Below, piece by piece: positions 7,485-13,182 of a DNA stretch of 15,614 bases. Location of the stretch: positions 1 to 15,614 of the forward strand of contig CAZART010000116.1 in NCBI GenBank assembly GCA_964487555.1, read 5' to 3'. Origin of the DNA: CAZART01 sp964487555. GTDB taxonomy: Bacteria; Bacteroidota; Rhodothermia; Rhodothermales; VXPQ01. The notes under the pieces were generated by a model that saw only the letters and a program-made list of their open reading frames with translations, did no database searches and was not told where the DNA came from. The translations under genes and the position numbers were made by a program. Each line of letters starts with the position of its first letter. Position 1 is the first letter of the stretch.

Positions 7485-9800
7485 ATGGAACTGAGTCTTC
7501 TTAATCTCCTCCTCGTCCTCATGGCGGCATGGTCGGCGGGCCATGTTGCGTCGCGCTTCGGCTATCCATCCGTTCTCGGCGAGCTCCTTGCCGGTATAAT
7601 CCTCGGCCCTCCGCTCCTGGGACTCCTGCACGGCAGCGAGGCTCTATCCGTACTCGCCAACATCGGTGTCCTCCTGATGATGCTGTACATCGGGATGGAG
7701 ATTAATCCGCGTGATCTCAAAAAGGTCTCGTGGGCGGGGGGTCTCGCCGCCCTCGGCGGGTTCGCGACGCCGTTTGTGCTGGCTTACCTCGTCGTTATAT
7801 GGTTCGGCGGGACCCAGATGGCGGGCATATTCGTCGGCATCGCCGCTGGAATCACCTCTCTCGCTACCAAGTCGCGCATCCTCGTCGACCTGAAGCTGCT
7901 CGACACGCGTATCGCCCACGTCCTGATGGCGGGCGCCCTCTTTTCAGACACGCTCTCGCTTATCATCTTCGCCGCCGTCGTAGGCGTGGCCAAGACAGGC
8001 GCGGTGGACGTCGTCGAGATCGGCCTTGTCGCGCTGCGGGCGGTCGGGTTCTTTGCCGGAACGGCCCTGATAGGTATCAAGCTGTTTCCGTACGTGGGGA
8101 AACGGCTTTCGGAAGCCGGGTACACGGGCCGAACATTCACTTTTACGCTGGTCCTCATCATCGCCGTACTTTTCGGCGAGATTGCAGAGCTGGCTGGGCT
8201 CCATTCCATTCTCGGCGCCTTTATCGCAGGGCTCTTCCTGCAGGAGAACGTTCTGGGTCGGAGCCTCGCAGAAAACCTGACGGAAGCGGTGCGTGAGGCA
8301 TCGATCGGATTTCTCGCGCCTATTTTCTTCGTCACGGCCGGCTTCGCCGTTTCGTTCAGTGTTTTCCAGGCGGACCTGTGGCTTTTCCTGTCCATCATGG
8401 CCGTGGCCACCATCGGAAAAGTTGTAGGCACGGCCGTCTTCTATCTGCCGACCGGGTACGGCTGGAGGGAGGGCATTACGATCGGAGCCGGCATGAATGG
8501 CCGCGGCGCCGTCGAAATTATCGTGGCCGGCATCGGATTGGAAATGGGTCTGATTACGCCCGATATCTTCTCGATTCTCGTCTTTATGGCTATTTTCACC
8601 ACGGCCGCCGTTCCGCTCTTCCTGAAGTGGGGGACGGACTGGCTCCGGGGGCGAAACGAGCTCGTGCGGACGGAGACGGAGCGGCGTGGCATCGTCATCA
8701 TCGGGGCCGGTCCATTAGCTCAGCGGCTTGCCGTGACGCTGAAAGTTTCCCAGCCGGTGTGGCTGATTGATGCCAACGCGGGACACTGCGAGACGGGTGC
8801 GCGCCTGGGGCTATCGGTCATTTGTGGGAACGCGCTGCAGGAAAACGTGCTCAGTGAGGCGCATGCGGGCGAAGCGCACACCGTCATCGTAATGACCCCG
8901 AATACCGAGGTGAACACGCTCGCCGCGCAGACGGCGCGCGACGTGTTTCAAATCCCGAAGATCGTCGTGCTTCAATCGAACGCGGCTGGAACCGGCCTTC
9001 GCGCCGCCCTTCAGCGCCTTCAGGGAACGGTATTGTTCGGGGGACCGATCGTGCCGCACCTGTGGAACCATTGGATCTTTCAAAATGAAGTGGTCTTCGA
9101 AACGATCCCGGCCGGAAATTTACCCTCTCTTGAGGCAACCGATTTGTATCAGCGCTTCGTGGCCGAGGAAAATCGACTGCCTCTGGCTGTCATCCACGGA
9201 GAGAGGGTCGATGTCTTTCATGCCGGAACGACGTTGAGCGAGTCCGACGCGCTGCTCGTTCTCGAATATATATCTGCCTCCCGCCCGGACGATCACCAGT
9301 TGGACCGCTTCAATGAATTGGTGGAGCGCTGCCCGATTCTCGATCTTGGAGAGGCCATATCCGTCAACGAATTATTCCGCGCGGCTTCAGAAGCACTCGT
9401 CGAAGAAGGCCTCGAAGTATCGGCCGATCGTCTGAAAGAGCTCTTTCATAACCGCGAGCGCGCATACTCGTCCGTTCTCGTGCCCCGTCTGGCCGTTCCG
9501 CACGTCGTCGTGCCGGGATCCGACATCTTCGAGCTCGTCGTCGTGAGATCTCGATCCGGCATACGATTTCGTCCTAACGAGGACCCTGTTCATGCGGCCT
9601 TTCTTCTCGTTCGATCGAACGAAAACCGCGGCTTGCACCTGCGCGTCCTGGCCGCCATCGCCCAAATTGTGCAGGATCCCCTTTTCGATCAAAAGTGGCT
9701 CGAAGCACCCGGACCAGGAGAGATTCGCCGGATTCTGGAGACGCGTCTTCGTCAGCAAATGAACGGTCCCTCGGCGCCGCAAGAACCGGTCCGATCGTGA
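7485..9800 (+). CDS. CPA2 cation/proton antiporter fused to TrkA-N (RCK) and PtsN-like EIIA domains
   Basis: Three-part membrane protein of 771 residues. Residues 1-385 form the antiporter core: LGELLAGIILGPPLLGL, the YIGMEINPRDL motif, ITSLATKSRIL, and the ion-site helix AGALFSDTLSLIIF with a single aspartate D155. Residues about 400-515 form an RCK/TrkA-N nucleotide-binding domain: GIVIIGAGPLAQRLA (402 onwards), acidic end of the second strand in LIDAN, and GNALQENVL. Residues about 620-771 match a PTS EIIA type 2 (PtsN/EIIA-Ntr) domain; LAVPHVVVPG holds H673 at the place of the phospho-accepting histidine of IAIPHG in PtsN. The likely role is K+/Na+-H+ exchange gated by nucleotide and perhaps phospho-relay. 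The ATG at 7485 precedes the first helix; no Shine-Dalgarno is seen. A TTGACA at 7392-7397 has no matching -10. It is probably co-transcribed with the phosphatase 41 nt downstream. Confidence 0.93.
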   Translation: MELSLLNLLLVLMAAWSAGHVASRFGYPSVLGELLAGIILGPPLLGLLHGSEALSVLANIGVLLMMLYIGMEINPRDLKKVSWAGGLAALGGFATPFVLAYLVVIWFGGTQMAGIFVGIAAGITSLATKSRILVDLKLLDTRIAHVLMAGALFSDTLSLIIFAAVVGVAKTGAVDVVEIGLVALRAVGFFAGTALIGIKLFPYVGKRLSEAGYTGRTFTFTLVLIIAVLFGEIAELAGLHSILGAFIAGLFLQENVLGRSLAENLTEAVREASIGFLAPIFFVTAGFAVSFSVFQADLWLFLSIMAVATIGKVVGTAVFYLPTGYGWREGITIGAGMNGRGAVEIIVAGIGLEMGLITPDIFSILVFMAIFTTAAVPLFLKWGTDWLRGRNELVRTETERRGIVIIGAGPLAQRLAVTLKVSQPVWLIDANAGHCETGARLGLSVICGNALQENVLSEAHAGEAHTVIVMTPNTEVNTLAAQTARDVFQIPKIVVLQSNAAGTGLRAALQRLQGTVLFGGPIVPHLWNHWIFQNEVVFETIPAGNLPSLEATDLYQRFVAEENRLPLAVIHGERVDVFHAGTTLSESDALLVLEYISASRPDDHQLDRFNELVERCPILDLGEAISVNELFRAASEALVEEGLEVSADRLKELFHNRERAYSSVLVPRLAVPHVVVPGSDIFELVVVRSRSGIRFRPNEDPVHAAFLLVRSNENRGLHLRVLAAIAQIVQDPLFDQKWLEAPGPGEIRRILETRLRQQMNGPSAPQEPVRS

Positions 9801-9841
9801 CCGTATATTCCCTCGCACTGCCTCGATTATTCGATCCTCGC

Positions 9842-11212
9842 ATGAGTTCCTCTCGACGACAGTTTCTCGCCAGCGCAGCCGCCTTTACGGTCGGCTTCAC
9901 CGGCCTTCAACGTTTTACGGTCTTCGCCGGAGCGCGAACGAACGGGTACGGGCCGCTCGTCCCTGACCCCCACCGCATCTTCGACCTGCCGCGCGGCTTC
10001 TCCTATCGCGTGATTTCCCGCCCCCGCGACGTGATGGACGACGGCTTCTTCGTCCCGACGGTACCGGACGGCATGGCCGCGTTCGCCGGACCGGGTGACC
10101 GCACCATTCTCGTACGTAATCATGAAATAAATGTCGGTGTGCCGGGCGAGGTCGGTCCTTTCGGTCCTGGAAACGAGCTCCTCGAAAAGCTGGGTAGAGA
10201 TGCCCTCTACGACCCGGGCGCCGGCGACATCCCGTTGCTCGGGGGTACGACGACCGTCGTTTACGACACGCGTAAACAGCGAGTCATCAGCCAGCATCTG
10301 AGTTTGGTTGGAACGGTCCGGAACTGCGCCGGCGGGCCAACACCGTGGGGCTCCTGGATCACGTGCGAGGAGTCCACGCAATCGGCGGGCGAGATTACGG
10401 CCAGGGACCACGGGTACAACTTCGAGGTGCCGGCGACCATGGATGCTCGGGTTGCCGACCCCATTCCGTTGAAGGCGATGGGACGATTCAATCATGAGGC
10501 CATTGCCGTCGATCCGGGCTCGGGCGTCGTGTATGAAACCGAGGACCGCCCCGACGGGCTGATCTACCGCTTCATCCCGACCACGCCTGGGCGCATGCAA
10601 GACGGCGGCCGTTTGCAGGCCCTCGTGGTGCGGGACCACCCCGGCCTCGACACGCGGAACTGGGAGGTGACGACCGTCGAGCCCGGCACCTGGCTGGACG
10701 TCGAGTGGGTAGATCTCGACGACGTCGAGGCGCCAATCGACGATCTGCGCTACCGCGGCTTTGAGGCAGGCGCCGCGCGCTTCGCACGAGGCGAAGGGAT
10801 GTGGTACGGAAACGACGTCATCTATTTCGCCTGCACGAACGGCGGTACGGCAAGGGCAGGCCAGGTGTGGATGTATCAGCCGAGCCCCTCCGAAGGCACC
10901 GAGGAGGAGCGCAGCGAACCGGGCCGCCTGCAGCTTTTCATCGAGCCGAACGACCGAACCCTCGTCGAGAACTGCGACAACGTGACGGTAGCCCCTTGGG
11001 GCGACCTCATTTTGTGCGAGGATGGGCCCGGCGAACAGAACCTCGTGGGCGTGACGCCGGAAGGCACCCTCTACCGTCTCGGCCACAACGCACTGAGCGG
11101 CTCGGAGCTGGCCGGCGCCACCTTTTCGCCGGACGGCACTACGCTGTTCATCAACATCCAACATGACGGATGGACGCTGGCGATAACGGGGCCGTGGGTG
11201 GGGGAGGATTGA
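9842..11212 (+). CDS. Tat-exported PhoX-like phosphatase (DUF839)
   Basis: Likely periplasmic or surface phosphatase of the PhoX family (Ca2+/Fe3+-dependent beta-propeller enzymes releasing phosphate from phosphoesters), 456 residues. The ATG at 9842 exposes a twin-arginine signal (S4-R5-R6-Q7-F8-L9, then AAAFTVGFTGLQ); the longer reading frame upstream would bury it. Family motifs in order: PGDRTILVRNHEIN, GGTTTVVYD, RNCAGGPTPWGSWITCEES (C162 is the position of the iron-bridging cysteine in PhoX), GRFNHEAIAVDPGSGVVYETED, WYGNDVIYFACTNGG, NVTVAPWGDLILCEDG and GATFSPDGTTLFINIQH. It is shorter than the ~600-residue proteobacterial PhoX, so exact substrate and activity are uncertain; some DUF839 proteins are uncharacterised. 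Tat export fits a metalloenzyme folded in the cytoplasm. It follows the antiporter by 41 nt on the same strand. Its stop codon overlaps the first unit of a heptanucleotide repeat array. Confidence 0.92.
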   Translation: MSSSRRQFLASAAAFTVGFTGLQRFTVFAGARTNGYGPLVPDPHRIFDLPRGFSYRVISRPRDVMDDGFFVPTVPDGMAAFAGPGDRTILVRNHEINVGVPGEVGPFGPGNELLEKLGRDALYDPGAGDIPLLGGTTTVVYDTRKQRVISQHLSLVGTVRNCAGGPTPWGSWITCEESTQSAGEITARDHGYNFEVPATMDARVADPIPLKAMGRFNHEAIAVDPGSGVVYETEDRPDGLIYRFIPTTPGRMQDGGRLQALVVRDHPGLDTRNWEVTTVEPGTWLDVEWVDLDDVEAPIDDLRYRGFEAGAARFARGEGMWYGNDVIYFACTNGGTARAGQVWMYQPSPSEGTEEERSEPGRLQLFIEPNDRTLVENCDNVTVAPWGDLILCEDGPGEQNLVGVTPEGTLYRLGHNALSGSELAGATFSPDGTTLFINIQHDGWTLAITGPWVGED

Positions 11213-11258
11213 GGAGCGAGGGCGAGGGTCGAGGGGCGAGGAGCGAGGAGCGAGGTGG
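11211..11258 (+). repeat. degenerate heptanucleotide tandem array (GAGGAGC-type)
   Basis: Seven consecutive units can be read: GAGGAGC, GAGGGC (one base short), GAGGGTC, GAGGGGC, GAGGAGC, GAGGAGC, GAGGTGG, followed by GGGC. The first unit begins inside the TGA stop codon of the phosphatase gene (11210-11212). The strand is almost purely G/A with a C every seventh base. Short tandemly repeated heptamers of this kind are known in other bacterial genomes, such as cyanobacterial STRR elements. No function is visible. Confidence 0.8.
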
Positions 11259-11357
11259 GGGCGGATAATATTTTCGAGCAGAGAGAACCGGCCGATATCG
11301 TTGAAGTTGGAGTGACTTATTCGGGCCGCAGGGCTCCGCCTTGATGCTCTTACTGCT

Positions 11358-11705
11358 ATGCGAATCCTGATCGGCGCCGGTGCGGCGCTTCTCCTTATCA
11401 CGCTCTGCTTTGCCGGATCGATTTCGTCGGCCGGCCCGGAGATGCGTGCGGACGTCACGACCCTTTCGGCGGACGCGTCGATTCGCGCCGACGGCAGCGT
11501 CGACGCAGGCGCCTTCATCAAGCCGGAAGCTGCGCAGCGGTCGCTGGCCGAGCGTTCGGAAGAGCAGACCGGGCCCCTCGCGGGCTACGTTGTTTTCGAA
11601 CGGCGGGGTTCCCGACCGTTCTCCCTCAAATCTCTTCTTTGCAATGAGCCGGCACCGCCATCGGCAAGCGTCCGGCGCGCTCATCTTCACGTCTATCGAT
11701 TGTGA
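11358..11705 (+). CDS. small putative secreted protein, unknown function
   Basis: I do not recognise this 115-residue protein. Its N-terminus looks like a signal peptide: MRILIGAGAALLLITLCFAG followed by SISSAGP, with a plausible cleavage after residue 25. The mature part is polar, begins with an acidic/Thr-rich stretch (EMRADVTTLSADASIRADGS), and ends in a basic region with one cysteine (about C94). No known motif is seen. It lies alone between the repeat array and a palindrome-rich gap, without a Shine-Dalgarno, as is usual here. Overlapping frames on both strands are open too, as expected in GC-rich DNA; the signal peptide is the main reason to prefer this one. It may be a lineage-specific gene or spurious. 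Confidence 0.42.
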   Translation: MRILIGAGAALLLITLCFAGSISSAGPEMRADVTTLSADASIRADGSVDAGAFIKPEAAQRSLAERSEEQTGPLAGYVVFERRGSRPFSLKSLLCNEPAPPSASVRRAHLHVYRL

Positions 11706-11747
11706 ACCGGTGTGACGGCTCGCCCGTGGTCGACGGACGAGCATAGC

Positions 11748-11770
11748 GGCCTCGCTCGATCGAGCAGGCC
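11748..11770. repeat. 23-nt near-perfect palindrome
   Basis: Arms GGCCT-C-GCTCGA (11748-11759) and TCGAGC-AGGCC (11760-11770) are fully complementary except for one bulged C at 11753. The central 12 bases GCTCGATCGAGC are a perfect palindrome. No T-run follows, so it is not a normal terminator; it could be an operator or a cruciform-prone site. It lies 43 nt after the small secreted gene, in the 239-nt gap 11706-11944. That gap otherwise shows only a weak hairpin (ACGG/CCGT at 11799-11812, followed by TTTG). Confidence 0.5.
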
Positions 11771-11944
11771 CATCTCCACACCTCTCGGACCCCTCCATAC
11801 GGTTTTGGCCGTTTTGTAGGGTCGTTCGTGCGAGGTCTCGCGCATCGCGGCGACGGCGGAATGTTTCCTCCGGCACCGCGCCGCCCATTCCAAGATCCAC
11901 CTGGCCGTAGGCGTCTGGCCCACGGCCGCCTCATCGATAGAGCA

Positions 11945-12340
11945 ATGAAACGTACATCGATTTCCAAGAATTCTTCTCTTCCGGTAGATACAAAGCCGCA
12001 TGTGCCGCCGTCGCAGCCCGCGGGGAGCGCTCCGGGCGCATCGCTCACGGGTTCATCATCGGCGAAGCGGTCTGAGAGATCGCATCCGTCGTCGGTGAGG
12101 ACCTCCACTTCAGCGCGTGGCGTGGCGCGGACGGCGCAGTCAGGAGGTTTCGCCCAGGGGTCGTCGACGACGGCGCGTGCCCGGCCGTCGGGGAAGCGTT
12201 CACCCACGGACGTACAGCCCACGCCCAACTCGATGGACGCGATAAGGCAGGATCGTGTCACGTTGATCGCGTTTTATGCACTCTTCGGCGCGGTACTCGC
12301 GGGCGTGATCTACTTCATCGTGTTGGTCTTTTTGATCTAA
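11945..12340 (+). CDS. Ser/Pro-rich protein with a C-terminal membrane anchor, unknown function
   Basis: Not recognised. The 131-residue protein has two parts. Residues 1 to about 100 are low-complexity, rich in Ser, Pro, Thr, Arg and Gly (for example PPSQPAGSAPGASLTGSSSA), probably disordered and basic. The last ~28 residues, starting at RVTLIAFYALFGAVLAG and ending IYFIVLVFLI, form one strong transmembrane helix that runs to the very C-terminus with no soluble tail. The topology is therefore tail-anchored, probably N-terminus in the cytoplasm. The ATG at 11945 (AGCAATGAAACG context) is chosen; the frame is open further upstream to 11828 but that part looks non-coding. An internal ATG at 12233 (MDAIRQDRV...) would make a 35-residue membrane peptide instead. 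An antisense frame overlaps but lacks any feature. Moderate confidence that the C-terminal helix is truly encoded. Confidence 0.55.
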   Translation: MKRTSISKNSSLPVDTKPHVPPSQPAGSAPGASLTGSSSAKRSERSHPSSVRTSTSARGVARTAQSGGFAQGSSTTARARPSGKRSPTDVQPTPNSMDAIRQDRVTLIAFYALFGAVLAGVIYFIVLVFLI

Positions 12341-12388
12341 TGCCCGGGACGTTTGTCGACACGGGCCGCATTTCGCTGAATGCAATCG

Positions 12389-12405
12389 GCGCACGTGACG
12401 TGCGC
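12389..12405. promoter_or_regulatory. perfect 17-nt palindrome upstream of the microprotein gene
   Basis: GCGCACGTGACGTGCGC: 8-nt arms around a single central G, fully complementary. As DNA it is an operator-like dyad. As RNA it folds into a 6-bp GC-rich stem (GCGCAC/GTGCGC) with loop GTGAC. It ends 3 nt before the Shine-Dalgarno (12409-12413) of the small ORF at 12419, so either a repressor or the hairpin could control that gene. Confidence 0.55.
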
Positions 12406-12418
12406 ATCGAGGATAGCT

Positions 12419-12499
12419 ATGATAATCCCCTACATAACCGGGCTGCTTGTCTGCTGCGGAGCACTGATTTACGGGATCGTGCGGCCGCCATCGCGATGA
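12419..12499 (+). CDS. 26-residue membrane microprotein (candidate)
   Basis: ATG at 12419 with a good Shine-Dalgarno GAGGA (12409-12413) at 5-nt spacing, unusual in this window where most genes have none. The translation is MIIPYITGLLVCCGALIYGI followed by VRPPSR. It has one hydrophobic helix (about residues 2-20) with a CC pair in its middle and a positively charged C-terminal tail, so the tail is predicted to stay in the cytoplasm. The shape, including the 'Y-x-h-h-R-P' end, recalls tiny subunits such as KdpF, but no kdp genes are nearby and I make no such assignment. It follows the Ser/Pro-rich membrane protein by 78 nt, is preceded by a perfect palindrome, and is followed 63 nt later by a strong terminator, so it fits a self-contained short transcript. 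It could instead be a chance ORF. Confidence 0.45.
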   Translation: MIIPYITGLLVCCGALIYGIVRPPSR

Positions 12500-12562
12500 T
12501 CCGCGTCTGAGATGAATGCCGTGGGCTTGCGCCGACGAAGGGCGCGGGTTCTGTTGTGATCG

Positions 12563-12621
12563 AGCCGCCGGTTCGGTTCTGTCGCGTCCGCAGATGCGAC
12601 GGACGATCCGGCGGCTTTTTT
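12563..12621 (+). terminator. rho-independent terminator before archease
   Basis: Stem arms AGCCGCCGG (12563-12571) and CCGGCGGCT (12608-12616) are a perfect 9-bp pair, followed by TTTTTT (12616-12621). The 36-nt apical part can form its own hairpin (GTCGC 12581-12585 with GCGAC 12596-12600, or GTCCG 12586-12590 with CGGAC 12600-12604). It ends plus-strand transcription from the microprotein/membrane-protein unit and insulates the archease gene. Within the 349-nt stretch 12341-12689 it is, with the palindrome and microprotein, the main content. Confidence 0.83.
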
Positions 12622-12642
12622 CGTGGTCTGAATTGGGGATAT

Positions 12643-12657
12643 TGGTGGCAGGTTTGC
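12643..12657 (+). promoter_or_regulatory. possible sigma-54 (-24/-12) promoter for archease
   Basis: TGG (12643-12645), eight bases, then TTGC (12654-12657): the invariant GG and GC doublets have the exact -24/-12 spacing. The intervening bases (TGGCAGGT) do not match the consensus CACG, so the match is partial. Transcription would start near 12669, giving a leader of about 20 nt before the ATG at 12690. Support is weak on sequence alone. Confidence 0.25.
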
Positions 12658-12689
12658 GGAGGAGTTTGGGCTGTTTCATACAGGGTCTG

Positions 12690-13115
12690 ATGGATTATCC
12701 AAGTTGGCTGGAAGAGGTGGATCATACCGGCGACGCGGGCATCGTGGTGACCGCGCCGGACCGGAAGACGCTGTTCGAGCGGGCCGCCGTCGGGATGTTT
12801 GCGGTCCTCGTGGATCTCGACAGCGTGGCGCCGGCGACGGAACGATGCATTGATGTGGTGGGATCGGATACGGATGATCTACTCGTCCGCTGGCTCTCTG
12901 AACTGAATTTCGTGCATCTGACCGAGCGCATTGTCTTCAGTGCGTTCTCTATCGAGATGATGACGGATACATTACTTTCGGCAACGGTGCGTGGCGAGCA
13001 GATCGATCCGGGGCGTCACGTCATTCATACGGAAGTGAAGGCGATCACGTATCATGATCTCCACGTCCTCGAACGCGGCGGTGAGTGGAAGGCGCAGATC
13101 ATTTTCGACATGTAG
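12690..13115 (+). CDS. archease (RtcB RNA-ligase activator)
   Basis: Archease family protein of 141 residues, the normal length. In archaea and animals, archease speeds RtcB turnover by promoting guanylylation of the ligase. Visible signatures: the N-terminal EVDHTGDAGIVV (family DHTADIGI; acidic residues D11 and D15), LFERAAVGMFAVLVD, DDLLVRWLSELNFVHLTERIVFS, GEQIDPGRHVIHTEVKAITYHDL, and the C-terminal IIFDM carrying the conserved last Asp (D140). The ATG at 12690 has AGGG a few bases upstream and gives the family's usual N-terminus; the open frame before it runs through the terminator and is not coding. It is the first gene of a plus-strand series followed by an MFS exporter (67-nt gap) and rtcB. 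The presence of rtcB 1.6 kb downstream strongly supports the assignment. Confidence 0.95.
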   Translation: MDYPSWLEEVDHTGDAGIVVTAPDRKTLFERAAVGMFAVLVDLDSVAPATERCIDVVGSDTDDLLVRWLSELNFVHLTERIVFSAFSIEMMTDTLLSATVRGEQIDPGRHVIHTEVKAITYHDLHVLERGGEWKAQIIFDM

Positions 13116-13182
13116 CGGTCCGCCCGGCACCTGAGAACGGCACCGGGACGTCTGGTTTCCCAACACAGATTCGCCACCGCCG

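Noticed and set aside
9827..11521. 564-codon open frame on the minus strand opposite the PhoX-like gene
   Set aside because: Composition is Arg/His/Ala-rich with no recognisable motif, it passes through the heptamer repeat, and the plus strand carries a clear conserved enzyme with a Tat signal.
11151..12261. Long minus-strand open frames across the gene-poor stretch (11151-11900 and 11626-12261)
   Set aside because: No signal peptide, membrane helix or familiar motif; Pro/Arg-rich low-complexity translation typical of shadow frames. The plus-strand alternatives at least show signal or membrane segments.
12419..12499. Microprotein as KdpF
   Set aside because: The C-terminal Y-x-h-h-R-P pattern is reminiscent, but no kdpABC genes are present in the window and the similarity is too short to rely on.
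13123..13147. CCCGG/CCGGG hairpin between archease and the MFS gene as a terminator
   Set aside because: The stem is short, the loop is 15 nt and no T-run follows, so read-through into the exporter gene is more likely.
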